NCBI RefSeq assembly: GCF_004363695.1
Contig: NZ_SNZC01000001.1
Coordinates: forward strand, 618,431-682,430
DNA: 64,000 nucleotides
Source: Flavobacterium cheniae
Lineage (GTDB): Bacteria; Bacteroidota; Bacteroidia; Flavobacteriales; Flavobacteriaceae
Direction of reading: 5' to 3'
Positions 33,577 through 42,422 of the stretch are shown piece by piece. Every line of letters starts with the position of its first letter. The stretch's first letter is position 1. The translations under genes and the position numbers were made by a program. The notes under the pieces are model-generated. The model was given only the letters and a program-made list of their open reading frames with translations, ran no database searches and was not told where the DNA came from.

Positions 33577-34085
33577 CCTAAATATTTTTCACCGATCACT
33601 TTTCGAATCGAAACAAAACCTATTTGATTCAAATCAATTTCCGAACGCTTTACCCAAATCAATTCCTGAATTTCGTCTTCTGCTTCTACTTTTATTACTT
33701 CGGAAGTTAATTCACATTCGTAAAAAATATCCATTGTTCTATAGGGAACGTTTTTATACAAATAATTGTTTGGAGATGTTGTGATGTATTTTAAATCGCT
33801 GTTTGAAATTTCTATTCCTAATTCTTCTTTGATTTCTCTACAAGCGGCTTCTTCTGCCGTTTCATTTGGGTCGATAAATTCCCCAGGTAAATCCCATTTT
33901 CCTTTGTCTGGGTCTACATTTCTAACCGTAAACAATACTTTGTCTTCAAACGTAAAAACAATCGCAACAGCGGCCGCTATGTTATGATAATACGTAAAAC
34001 CACAATCATCACATAAAAACCGACGATTATCAGGAAACGTAAAATGAGTTGAAGCACAACTTGGACAAAATTTAAAAAAAGTCAT
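33573..34085 (-). CDS. Nudix hydrolase with N-terminal zinc ribbon
   Basis: Two CxxC pairs (FCPSCAS and LCDDCGF) in the first 30 residues form a zinc ribbon. The complete Nudix box starts at GEFIDPNETAEEAACREIKE and continues ELGI, giving the GX5EX7REUXEEXGU pattern. The layout is like NudC/NADH-pyrophosphatase relatives, but at 170 residues it is short, so the substrate is uncertain. Its start faces an upstream region filled with 7-bp tandem repeats. Confidence 0.85.
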   Translation of the reverse strand: MTFFKFCPSCASTHFTFPDNRRFLCDDCGFTYYHNIAAAVAIVFTFEDKVLFTVRNVDPDKGKWDLPGEFIDPNETAEEAACREIKEELGIEISNSDLKYITTSPNNYLYKNVPYRTMDIFYECELTSEVIKVEAEDEIQELIWVKRSEIDLNQIGFVSIRKVIGEKYLG

Positions 34086-34089
34086 TTTT

Positions 34090-34143
34090 TAGTGATTAGT
34101 GATTAGTGATTAGTGATTAGTGATTAGTGATTAGTGATTAGTG
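34090..34143. repeat. Tandem 7-bp repeat TAGTGAT, about 7.7 copies
   Basis: Perfect head-to-tail copies of TAGTGAT run from 34090 to 34143, starting 5 bp from the Nudix start codon. A shorter relic (TAGTGATTAGTGAATAGT) occurs at 55607-55624. Confidence 0.9.
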
Positions 34144-34150
34144 CAAATTT

Positions 34151-34231
34151 ACTTTTTACTTTTTACTTTTTACTTTTTACTTTTTACTTTTTACTTTTTA
34201 CTTTTTACTTTTTACTTTTTACTTTTTACTT
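34151..34231. repeat. Tandem 7-bp repeat ACTTTTT, about 11.6 copies
   Basis: Perfect copies of ACTTTTT run from 34151 to 34231 and end 7 bp before the -7 box of the glycosyltransferase promoter, so they occupy the place of its -33 region. A change of copy number would move any upstream element in 7-bp steps. Confidence 0.9.
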
Positions 34232-34237
34232 AATAAC

Positions 34238-34245
34238 TATCTTTG
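34238..34245 (+). promoter_or_regulatory. TAnnTTTG -7 box of the glycosyltransferase gene
   Basis: TATCTTTG at 34238-34245 fits the Bacteroidota -7 consensus and ends 4 bp before the ATG at 34250. Transcription would start at or next to the start codon, so the mRNA would be nearly leaderless. The -33 position is taken by ACTTTTT repeats. Confidence 0.5.
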
Positions 34246-34249
34246 TCAC

Positions 34250-35467
34250 ATGAAGCATTTAGTCATCATAGGAGCCGTTTGGCCCGAACCTAATTCTACA
34301 GCAGCTGGAAGCAGAATGTTACAACTCATTTCGTTGTTTCAAAAGCAAGATTATGAAATTACGTTTTTGTGTTCAGCTTCTAAATCAGATTTTTCGTTTG
34401 ATTTGAGTACGATTTCGGTTCAAACTAAAGTTATTCAACTGAATGATAGCAGTTTTGATGGTGAAATTAAATCTTTGAATCCCGATGTTGTCCTTTTTGA
34501 CCGATTCATGCTTGAAGAACAATATGGTTGGCGTGTGATGGAAAACTGTCCGAATGCTCTACGAGTTTTAGACACTGAAGATTTACATTTTTTACGAAAA
34601 GCAAGAGAAATTGCTTTCAAACAAAATCGCGAGTTGGTTTTTGAAGATTATATTTCCGATATTTTTAAACGCGAAATGGCTTCCATTTACAGATGCGATT
34701 TGACTTTATTGATTTCAGAATACGAAATGGAATTGGCGATTGAAACTTTTAAAATTGATTCTTCTCTTTTGTACTATTTGCCTTTTCTATCGGAAGAAGT
34801 GAATACAAATGTTCCAAAGTTTGAAGAACGAAACCATTTTGTAAGCATTGGTAACTTTTTACACGAACCCAATTGGCAAACCGTTTTAAACTTAAAAAAA
34901 TATTGGAAATCGATTAAAAAGCAACTTCCCGAAGCAGAAATTCATGTTTATGGTGCATATGTTTCGGAAAAAGCCAAGCAATTGCACAACGAAAAAGAAG
35001 GCTTTCTAGTTAAAGGAAGAGCCGAAAGTGTTGCTGTTGCATATTCAAAAACAAGAGTTTTGTTAGCTCCAATTCCGTACGGAGCTGGTTTGAAAGGCAA
35101 ATTATTTGAAGCGATGCAATTTGGATTACCTTCAATAACCACAGAAATGGGAGCTGAAGCAATGAACGGAAAATTAGATTGGAACGGATTCATTACTACA
35201 GATGAAGCTGATTTTATTGAAAAAGCAGTCGAATTGTATACTAATAAATCGCTTTGGGAAAACGCTCAAAAAAACGGCTACGAAATAATTAAAAAACGAT
35301 TCAAAAAGGAATTATATGAAACTGACTTCATGAATCAAGTAGAAAATCTCAAAGAAAATTTAAACGCACATCGTAGCAAAAACTTCTTGGGACAAATTTT
35401 GCAACATCAAAGTTTACAAAGCACTAAATATATGAGTAAGTGGATTGAAGCGAAGAATGCAATTTAA
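34250..35467 (+). CDS. Glycosyltransferase, GT4-like
   Basis: This 405-residue protein has a GT-B layout. The N-terminal nucleotide-free Rossmann domain begins MKHLVIIGAVWPEPNSTAAG; the C-terminal donor-binding domain has VSIGNFLHEPNW, EIHVYGAY and the LLAPIPYGAGLKGKLFEAM then GLPSITTEMGAEA segment, where the GT4 family places its EX7E donor residues. It should transfer a sugar from a nucleotide-sugar during glycan synthesis. No glycan cluster surrounds it. Expression may depend on the tandem repeats in its promoter. Confidence 0.82.
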   Translation: MKHLVIIGAVWPEPNSTAAGSRMLQLISLFQKQDYEITFLCSASKSDFSFDLSTISVQTKVIQLNDSSFDGEIKSLNPDVVLFDRFMLEEQYGWRVMENCPNALRVLDTEDLHFLRKAREIAFKQNRELVFEDYISDIFKREMASIYRCDLTLLISEYEMELAIETFKIDSSLLYYLPFLSEEVNTNVPKFEERNHFVSIGNFLHEPNWQTVLNLKKYWKSIKKQLPEAEIHVYGAYVSEKAKQLHNEKEGFLVKGRAESVAVAYSKTRVLLAPIPYGAGLKGKLFEAMQFGLPSITTEMGAEAMNGKLDWNGFITTDEADFIEKAVELYTNKSLWENAQKNGYEIIKKRFKKELYETDFMNQVENLKENLNAHRSKNFLGQILQHQSLQSTKYMSKWIEAKNAI

Positions 35468-35883
35468 TTAACAAAAAGTTTATAAAGAAACATTATAATA
35501 AGTCCGGGTAAAATTAAAAATAAACAACCAAATAAGACATCAGCTTTTGTCACTTTTCTATTTTTTGGATATCCGTTACTACCACCAATTTTAAAGCCTA
35601 AACCTTCCATACGACTTGGCATATAAGGGTATTTGTCTATCCATGATTTTAAAATATTTTTTAAGAATTCATAACTCAATAAAACGATAATTGGAGTCAA
35701 TCCTAATATTGTATAGTTTATCCATTTTGGATTAAAAAATATTAAACTATACAGAACTGAAAAAAAGAAAAAAATAATTGAAACAATAATTCTATTCTTA
35801 TATCTATCTTTTTTCATTGTTTCAGCAATAAAGAAAACATATAAATAAACAATAAGAAAAATAATAAAATAGATTATTTCCAA
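35464..35883 (-). CDS. Hypothetical membrane protein, 139 residues
   Basis: Three to four hydrophobic helices are visible: residues 1-18, about 32-49, 54-70 and a C-terminal one (FGCLFLILPGLIIMFLYKLF). The start is a TTG at 35883; no ATG is available before residue 20, so TTG is accepted with caution. The hydrophilic loop contains PYMPSRMEGLGFKIGGSNGYP. Family not recognised. It converges on the glycosyltransferase gene with a 4-bp overlap. Confidence 0.5.
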   Translation of the reverse strand: MEIIYFIIFLIVYLYVFFIAETMKKDRYKNRIIVSIIFFFFSVLYSLIFFNPKWINYTILGLTPIIVLLSYEFLKNILKSWIDKYPYMPSRMEGLGFKIGGSNGYPKNRKVTKADVLFGCLFLILPGLIIMFLYKLFVN

Positions 35884-35899
35884 AATTCAAAAATTTAAA

Positions 35900-36481
35900 T
35901 TAACCATGAATCGTTTCTGATTTTCCGTAGCTTTCAATCACTTTAGCTTCAAATTCTAACCATTCTTCCCAACGTTTTTTAACGTCGTAACCTTCTTCTG
36001 CTAATTCGTGAGCAAATTGTAAAAATGAAGTATAATGATTGGCTTCCGAAATCATTAATTCTCTATAAAAAACAGCTAATTCTTCGTCTTTGATATTATC
36101 TGAAAGTACTTTAAAACGTTCGCAGCTTCTAGCTTCAATCATTGCAGCAAATAACATACGCTCAACAATTAAATGCTTGCGATTTCCAGGTTTCATAAAC
36201 TTGAATAAATCGTTTACATAACTGTCTTTTCGTTCACGTCCTAAAACCCAACCACGCGCTTTGATAATTTCATGCACTTGCTCAAAATGATCTAATTCTT
36301 CTTTCGCGATTGATGTTAACTCAGTAGTAATTTCTGTAAATTCAGGTAACAAATTAATTAACATCATTGCATTTGATGCCGCTTTGATTTCGCACCAAGC
36401 GTGATCAGTAAGAATTTCTTCTAAATTTCCTTCTGCTATGTTGGCCCATCTTGGATCTGTTGGTAGTTTTAAACGAAACAT
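35900..36481 (-). CDS. miaE: tRNA-(ms2io6A)-hydroxylase-like protein
   Basis: This 193-residue ferritin-like four-helix protein carries the paired Glu/ExxH iron ligands expected for a di-iron enzyme: DHAWCEIKAASNAM, then KEELDHFEQVHE, IEARSCERF and ISEANHYTSF. MiaE hydroxylates the isopentenyl group of modified A37 in certain tRNAs using oxygen. Length and motif order match the family. It has its own start 57 bp from menC. Confidence 0.9.
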   Translation of the reverse strand: MFRLKLPTDPRWANIAEGNLEEILTDHAWCEIKAASNAMMLINLLPEFTEITTELTSIAKEELDHFEQVHEIIKARGWVLGRERKDSYVNDLFKFMKPGNRKHLIVERMLFAAMIEARSCERFKVLSDNIKDEELAVFYRELMISEANHYTSFLQFAHELAEEGYDVKKRWEEWLEFEAKVIESYGKSETIHG

Positions 36482-36537
36482 TTGATTTATGAATGTAGAT
36501 TAACGATTTTTGATTTCAGATTACAAAATTAAGAAGA

Positions 36538-37587
36538 TTAAAGTTGTAAACCTAAATTAGAAATATCCCATTGTTTATCAACATTATACTGAATATGCCC
36601 ATTTTCAATTTCTAGTGTACAATCAAAATTATTGGTGTACAAACCACCAGTTCCTAAGCCTTGTGGCATTGGATTATTTAAGGTAAAAGTAAATTGGGTT
36701 ATCGCATTCAATCCAATATTACTTTCCAATGCGGAAGTAATCCACCAACCAATATTTAAACTTTCAGCAATAGAAATCCATTCTAAAGTTCCTTTGAAAC
36801 CACCAACTAAACTTGGTTTTAAAATGATGTATTGTGGTTGAATTTCTTCAAGTAATCTTCGCTTATTCTCAATTCCAAAAACACCAATTAACTCTTCGTC
36901 TAAAGCGATTGGAAAGGGCGTTTGATGGCAAAGTAATTTCATTTCTTGAATTTGATTGGCTCTTATAGGCTGTTCAATACTATGTAATTCAAATTCATTT
37001 AATTGATTCAACTTACTTAAAGCTTCATTTGAATTAAAAGCACCATTGGCATCTACCCGAATTTCGATGGTTTTAGCATCAAAATTTTGACGAATAAATC
37101 GCAATAATCCTAATTCTTTTTCAAAATCGATTGCTCCAATTTTTAGTTTTATACACGAAAATCCCTGCGCTAATTTTTCTTCGATTTGGGTTTTCATGAA
37201 GTGCTCCTCGCCCATCCAAACCAAACCATTTATCAACATGTTTTTTTTACCTTTTGAAAATTCTGAAGGAAACAAATCGAATGGTGTTTTTGATGCTAAA
37301 GATAAAAATGCCATTTCCACGCCAAATTGAATCGAAGGAAATTCCATTAATTCATCCCACAATTTATCTTTTCCTAAATGAATATTTTGACAAACCCATT
37401 GTAATTTCTCCTCGTAATCAGGTCGATCATCAAATGAAAGCGTTCTCAAAATACCACACTCACCTATTCCTGTTTTACCATTTTCTTGCAAAATTAAAAA
37501 CCAAGTTTCTTTCTCGGTCATAACGCCTCGAGAAGTCCCGCTAGGTCTTTTAAAAGTAAGGATGTATTTTTTATAGGTTGCTTTCAT
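36538..37587 (-). CDS. menC: o-Succinylbenzoate synthase
   Basis: The start at ATG 37587 (MKATYKKYILTF) fits the family; an upstream in-frame ATG adds ten unrelated residues. Enolase-superfamily catalytic residues are visible: KLKIG (Lys pair), RVDANGAF (first metal Asp), SIEQPI (Glu), ALDEELI (Asp) and ILKPSLVGG (Lys). MenC dehydrates SHCHC to o-succinylbenzoate in menaquinone synthesis. menA and menB lie further along the same strand, with unrelated genes between. Confidence 0.88.
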   Translation of the reverse strand: MKATYKKYILTFKRPSGTSRGVMTEKETWFLILQENGKTGIGECGILRTLSFDDRPDYEEKLQWVCQNIHLGKDKLWDELMEFPSIQFGVEMAFLSLASKTPFDLFPSEFSKGKKNMLINGLVWMGEEHFMKTQIEEKLAQGFSCIKLKIGAIDFEKELGLLRFIRQNFDAKTIEIRVDANGAFNSNEALSKLNQLNEFELHSIEQPIRANQIQEMKLLCHQTPFPIALDEELIGVFGIENKRRLLEEIQPQYIILKPSLVGGFKGTLEWISIAESLNIGWWITSALESNIGLNAITQFTFTLNNPMPQGLGTGGLYTNNFDCTLEIENGHIQYNVDKQWDISNLGLQL

Positions 37588-37662
37588 ATTCAAGTACAAT
37601 GACAATTTCAAGTACAAATTTCAAAATCTTGAAGTTGATTTTTGAAATTGAAATTGATTAAT

Positions 37663-38859
37663 TTAATCTAATATTCTCAATATTTTCTTGAAATCATCTA
37701 CATTCAAACCTTTTGATTTATAAAATTCTATATCAAATTTAGCCTGTTGAATCCATGAGGTTTTTACATCAATATTGTTACTCTTGTATTTTTTGTGTAT
37801 TTCTTTAGCCTCAGAAATATCTTCATTAAACACTAAAGCATTTGCATATTTTAACTGATACCAAAGTTGATTATTATCTAATTGAGTCGCTTTAAAATAG
37901 GATTCCTTAGCCTTAACAAATTGTTTCGTTTCTATATAAATATCTCCTAAAGCACTGTAATCTTTAGCTTGTGCCCATTTGTTATCTACAATTTCTTTTA
38001 AAATATAATCAATCGCTTTCTGATGTTGGTTTTTCTTATAAAAGTCCCAAGCTGTTTTTCTTTTAAATTCTAAAAAATCGTTCATCTGTTTGGTGTTTTG
38101 AACTGCTTGAATCGCAAGATTTTGAATACTATTTGCTTTTTCAGATGGCAATAAATCTTTAAATTCCTTGTATTTATATTTTCCAATTATTAAATCTATA
38201 AATTCTCCAGAAAAAATTTCTTTTTTAGAAAGTGAACTAACAAAATCCAGCCTTGCAATTTCTGCTTCAAGTTCTTTTTTGTTTTGTTTGGTCCAACCTC
38301 TACTTGCTTTATAATCCACCCAAGGCACGACTTCTAAAACAATTTTTTGGTTCATAACCCAATTCTGACTTTCGAATCCGAACCATAAATTAGGCAAATT
38401 AGTTAAACATAAAGAGGATGACGAAATCAACTTGGCGTCTTTGTTTACTTTTTCTTTTTGTTCCCAACACGCTCTATCCGTTTTTCCTTCTTTCAAAAAT
38501 AAATTAGCGGCATTTGCCTCTTGAAATAAAGCAAACGTACATTTATCATCTCCCGAAATTGCAGATGTTAAATGAATAGCTCCTGCTGTTCCTTGACTAA
38601 TTCCGGTTGGATCAGGAATGGCTTTTAACACCGAAACCAAACTTGATGTTAGTTTTTGATTTTCATCTAAAACGGTAATTCGGTATACGAATTCGGTGGT
38701 TCCAACGGGTAAATCTTCTGTTTTAATTAATGTTCGTTTTCCGGCAGAAAGTGTTATTTCTTTTGTAGTTGCACGTTCTTTGTCCCAAAACCCATCTTTT
38801 TGAGCAAAAAACGAAGTTGAAAATAATACGGCTGATACTAAATATAAAAGTTTGTTCAT
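37663..38859 (-). CDS. Secreted TPR-repeat protein
   Basis: This 398-residue protein has the signal peptide MNKLLYLVSAVLFSTSFFAQ. A beta-rich first half follows (TTEFVYRITVLDENQKLTSS), then a C-terminal tetratricopeptide region, including DYSALGDIYIETKQFVKAKE and YKYANALVFNEDISEAKEIH-like helix pairs. Probably periplasmic. Role not known; TPRs usually bind other proteins. Confidence 0.7.
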   Translation of the reverse strand: MNKLLYLVSAVLFSTSFFAQKDGFWDKERATTKEITLSAGKRTLIKTEDLPVGTTEFVYRITVLDENQKLTSSLVSVLKAIPDPTGISQGTAGAIHLTSAISGDDKCTFALFQEANAANLFLKEGKTDRACWEQKEKVNKDAKLISSSSLCLTNLPNLWFGFESQNWVMNQKIVLEVVPWVDYKASRGWTKQNKKELEAEIARLDFVSSLSKKEIFSGEFIDLIIGKYKYKEFKDLLPSEKANSIQNLAIQAVQNTKQMNDFLEFKRKTAWDFYKKNQHQKAIDYILKEIVDNKWAQAKDYSALGDIYIETKQFVKAKESYFKATQLDNNQLWYQLKYANALVFNEDISEAKEIHKKYKSNNIDVKTSWIQQAKFDIEFYKSKGLNVDDFKKILRILD

Positions 38860-38900
38860 TTTAATTTTTAATAGATAAATACAATTTGGGTGCCAAAGAA

Positions 38901-39578
38901 TTACAATTCTATACTTTGCCCAATTTCTAATAACATCAAATCTTTTCCTTTATCGAAAAATTTGCGTTTAGCGTCTTCATGATTGATTTCGATATACCCA
39001 AACGTATCAAAATGGTAACCCAATACTTTATCGCATTGTACAAAATCTGAAGCAATAATAGCATCTTCTACATCCATTGTGAAATTACTTCCAATAGGTA
39101 AAATGGCTAAATCCAACTTAGTTCGCATTGGAATTAATTTCATATCCATTGTTAAAGCGGTGTCGCCAGCAATGTATATATTTTTGTGTTCGCCCTCGAT
39201 TACAAATCCACCTGGTTGTCCTCCGTAGCTTCCATCAGGAAAAGAAGACGTGTGAATAGCGTTTACATATTTAACCGTTCCGAATTCAAAATCCCAACTT
39301 CCACCATGATTCATTGGATGGTAGTTAAACCCTTTATTTCCGTAATGTGATGCAATTTCGTAATTAGAAACAATAACCGCCTCTGTTCGTTTAGCGATTG
39401 CTTCCACATCTAAAATATGATCTTGATGTGCATGTGTTAGTAATATAAAATCGGCTTCCAACGTATTTATGTCAATATGAGAAGCCTTTGGATTACCCGA
39501 AATAAATGGGTCAACTAAAATGTGAACATCATTTACTGTAATTCCGATACAAGCGTGTCCATAAAATGTGATTTTCAT
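38901..39578 (-). CDS. Metal-dependent hydrolase, metallo-beta-lactamase fold (UPF0173-like)
   Basis: This 225-residue protein has TYGHACIGIT-like strand MKITFYGHACIGI, the metal motif THAHQDH near residues 48-54, and further ligands in NHGGSW, AGDTALT and GYHFDTFG. It lacks the extra domains of RNase Z or ribonuclease J. The substrate is not known. It sits between a TPR gene and menA on the same strand, 39 bp before menC-menA neighbours. Confidence 0.88.
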   Translation of the reverse strand: MKITFYGHACIGITVNDVHILVDPFISGNPKASHIDINTLEADFILLTHAHQDHILDVEAIAKRTEAVIVSNYEIASHYGNKGFNYHPMNHGGSWDFEFGTVKYVNAIHTSSFPDGSYGGQPGGFVIEGEHKNIYIAGDTALTMDMKLIPMRTKLDLAILPIGSNFTMDVEDAIIASDFVQCDKVLGYHFDTFGYIEINHEDAKRKFFDKGKDLMLLEIGQSIEL

Positions 39579-39617
39579 AATATTTTGGTATTAAAATTTG
39601 ATTATTAAGTAGTAAGA

Positions 39618-40508
39618 CTAAATTTTGAATATTAAAGTTAACCAAAATAATATACTTAATGCAAATGTACTTAAGGCTACTTTTTTAAGTTCTGGGTCGA
39701 AGTCTTCGTATTTTTTTGCAGCTCTAATTGTTCTCACATGTATAATTAATGGGAAACAAATAATCAAAATTGAATGTAAGGAAATTTTGGCCATCATTAA
39801 AAAAAATAAAAATGAAGTCCCAGCAATAATTAGCAATAATTCATGATAGTTTTTTGCGGTTTCTAATCCCATTTTCACCACCAATGTATTCTTTCCAGCG
39901 ATTTTATCATTTTCAATGTCGCGCATATTGTTTAAATTTAAAACAGCAACGCTAAGACAACCAATAGCAAATGCAGGTAAGAAAAGTAAACCATCTAATT
40001 CCTTCGTAAACAAAAAATTAGAACCAATAACAGAAACTAATCCAAAGAAAATAAATACAAATAAATCCCCAAAACCACTGTAACCGTATGCGCTTTTCCC
40101 AACAGTATATTTAATAGCTGCACCAATAGAACCAATTCCTAACAAGATAAAAATCAAACTCAGTGCAAAATTTTCTTTTCCGAATGCTACGTAAATTAAT
40201 AATAAAGCGATGATGAAGGTTAAAATTGCTGTAATAATAACTGCTTTTTTCATTTGCTCAGCGGTGATAATTCCAGCCGCTACCAAACGTTTTTCGCCAA
40301 TTCGATTAGCATCGGTTCCTTTTACGCCATCTCCGTAATCGTTGGCATAATTGGACAAAACTTGCAATCCCAAAGTAGTTAACAATGCTAAAACCACAAT
40401 TCTCCAGTCGGAAAATCCTTGATAATAGGCATAAGCGCTTCCCACGATGATTCCAGAAACGGAAAGAGGTAGGGTTCGTAATCGTGCGGCTTGTATCCAG
40501 TGTTTCAT
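39618..40508 (-). CDS. menA: 1,4-Dihydroxy-2-naphthoate polyprenyltransferase
   Basis: This 296-residue UbiA-superfamily membrane enzyme has the first Asp-rich motif NDYGDGVKGTD near residues 56-66 and a second NNMRDIENDKIAGK near 193-206, with about eight membrane helices between and after. It attaches the prenyl chain to DHNA in menaquinone synthesis at the inner membrane. It is 9 bp upstream of nothing unusual; the next gene on the strand is the MBL hydrolase. Start ATG at 40508. Confidence 0.93.
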   Translation of the reverse strand: MKHWIQAARLRTLPLSVSGIIVGSAYAYYQGFSDWRIVVLALLTTLGLQVLSNYANDYGDGVKGTDANRIGEKRLVAAGIITAEQMKKAVIITAILTFIIALLLIYVAFGKENFALSLIFILLGIGSIGAAIKYTVGKSAYGYSGFGDLFVFIFFGLVSVIGSNFLFTKELDGLLFLPAFAIGCLSVAVLNLNNMRDIENDKIAGKNTLVVKMGLETAKNYHELLLIIAGTSFLFFLMMAKISLHSILIICFPLIIHVRTIRAAKKYEDFDPELKKVALSTFALSILFWLTLIFKI

Positions 40509-40517
40509 TATATATTG

Positions 40518-40907
40518 TTATTTAAAAATTGCCATCAGTATCAAAATTCCAAAAGCTATTGAAAATGGCGCGCAAATTCTCAAGTATATTGGTCTTAATG
40601 TTTCAGCAGCTTTTGTTGAAAATTTGTGATGTGTTTTAATTGGTGTAAGCATCAAAATTACAGCAGAAATGATTAAAAAGTAGCCAAAAACGCGAAAATA
40701 TAATTCATAAGCATTCGATTTAGCGGAAATGACAAAACTTATTCCTAATAACAAACGAACAATCAATTCTCCATAATTAATTACAATAGTACTTCCAGCT
40801 TTACCAATTATAGCTCTTGCTCTTTCAGGATTAAAAAACATCAAAAAACCAGAATATATCAGAAATAATCCAAAGGCAAAAACGATATTTTTCGAAATTA
40901 ATTCCAT
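40518..40907 (-). CDS. Hypothetical four-helix membrane protein, 129 residues
   Basis: Four hydrophobic helices (about 8-24, 46-60, 68-87 and 109-127) span nearly the whole protein. Unknown function; the size and helix pattern resemble small DoxX-like or DUF4345-like proteins, but no motif decides. It is 9 bp from menA and 12 bp from the PH-domain gene, so it is likely co-transcribed. Confidence 0.6.
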   Translation of the reverse strand: MELISKNIVFAFGLFLIYSGFLMFFNPERARAIIGKAGSTIVINYGELIVRLLLGISFVISAKSNAYELYFRVFGYFLIISAVILMLTPIKTHHKFSTKAAETLRPIYLRICAPFSIAFGILILMAIFK

Positions 40908-40919
40908 TTATAAATTTAA

Positions 40920-42422
40920 TTACATCCAATTCTTATCAGAAGTTTCCACTTGATACAACCAATAATTAGTTAATTGCTTCACTTTAGAATAATTTGTTGT
41001 TGAAAAATTAACTGTTCCTCCAGCTGTTGAAAGACGAACTGAACCAATATCAGCTGGCTTTTGCCAAAAAAACTGTTGGGTTTCAATAGCCTGAATTTTA
41101 TAGGGTTCGATGATGATTGTATCAATATCCCAAGCTCCATTTTGCTTGATGATAAAATCATTTGAAACAAAAAGTTTATAATTTTTAAACGAAAACCATA
41201 TTAAAACAATAGCAAAAATGACGAAAAAACTTGTGTAAAGCAGCCATTCATTCCAAGTAACAAAGTGCAATTTAAAATTTATTGCTATTGAAATTAAAAC
41301 TGGTACTACAAGAAGAAAAAAGGTATTGACTGCAAATTTTCTCCAATTAGGTAAATACTTCTTCCCTTTTTCTGGCAATTGATTTAACAACAAATTCAGA
41401 ATAATATCGCGCTCGCTTGCGGAGCATCCTGGCACTTCGATTTGGTCTTTTTCCTTCACTTTTTCTACATCGCTAGAAGCCTGATGAACTCCAATAGTGG
41501 TAACATCTAACTTCTTTTGAAAATAGTTTTGCGTTATTTTAATTTTTTGAACTTTATTCGGATTCAACAATGTATTTTTTGTAGATAGTAATCCGTAAGA
41601 CAACACAATCGCTTGCTTGCTTTTTTGGATAGTAAAATCGAAATATTTTAGAATGGTACGAAATAAGTTTACTATCAAAATAAGCACAATAAAAATCCCG
41701 ACAACTATCATAAATGAAGTAATACTTGGTAATGTACCTAAATAATCAGTGACTTTATCTTCATCAATTACTTCTGTATTTAACTGTTGTAAATTCTCAA
41801 TAATTGTGGTAAAAAACAGAAAAATTAAAGCAAAACTTTTGATATAATTCGATGTAAAGCCAATCTTTACCAAACTCAATATTCCAATTTTAATGAAGGA
41901 AGTCGGACTTTCTTCAATTGCAACTTTTTCAGAATCGGTAATCGTTTCTTGTTGCGAATGATTGATTAATCGCTCTTTTAAAATAGTGGCTAAATCATGT
42001 GAAATAGCACTAATAGAAGCTTCTTTTTTATCACTTCCAGCAGTATCTATTTCTAGTTTATGAACTCCGACTAATCGTTGAATCAAACTCTGATTGATAT
42101 TAACTTGCTGAATTTTATGCAATTGTATCGTAATTCTCGTTTTATTAAAAACACCTTTTTGAATTACAAATTCGTTATTTTCTTCATCAATATGAAACGT
42201 AAAAAACAAATATTGCAAGTATGAAATTACTCCAATTATTATCACAACTCCTGCTATACTTCCAAAAAAAACAAGTTTATTTAAGGAATCAAACTTTACT
42301 AACCAAATCAACAACATAGGCCACAAAGCACGAACCGTCTTCTGCAAGGAATTGGCAAACATGACCAAAATCCCAGGAAGCGATTGACGTTGGGGTTGCG
42401 AGAAATCGGTTGGGTTATTCAT
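40920..42422 (-). CDS. Large PH-domain membrane protein (YdbT-like)
   Basis: This 500-residue protein has pairs of membrane helices followed by bacterial PH domains: the first has FVIQKGVFNKTRITIQLHKI-QQVNINQSLIQR, the second KQAIVLSYGLLSTKNTLLNPNKVQKIK, the third DFIIKQNGAWDIDTIIIEPYKI. This triple layout is that of Bacillus YdbT. The gene overlaps the preceding YdbS-like gene by 8 bp, as in the Bacillus pair. The pair is linked to envelope stress or bacteriocin resistance in Firmicutes; that role is not shown here. Confidence 0.85.
   Translation of the reverse strand: MNNPTDFSQPQRQSLPGILVMFANSLQKTVRALWPMLLIWLVKFDSLNKLVFFGSIAGVVIIIGVISYLQYLFFTFHIDEENNEFVIQKGVFNKTRITIQLHKIQQVNINQSLIQRLVGVHKLEIDTAGSDKKEASISAISHDLATILKERLINHSQQETITDSEKVAIEESPTSFIKIGILSLVKIGFTSNYIKSFALIFLFFTTIIENLQQLNTEVIDEDKVTDYLGTLPSITSFMIVVGIFIVLILIVNLFRTILKYFDFTIQKSKQAIVLSYGLLSTKNTLLNPNKVQKIKITQNYFQKKLDVTTIGVHQASSDVEKVKEKDQIEVPGCSASERDIILNLLLNQLPEKGKKYLPNWRKFAVNTFFLLVVPVLISIAINFKLHFVTWNEWLLYTSFFVIFAIVLIWFSFKNYKLFVSNDFIIKQNGAWDIDTIIIEPYKIQAIETQQFFWQKPADIGSVRLSTAGGTVNFSTTNYSKVKQLTNYWLYQVETSDKNWM

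Noticed and set aside
34090-34231. CRISPR-like repeat array
   Set aside because: The 7-bp units are head-to-tail without spacers and no cas genes are near; they are simple tandem repeats.
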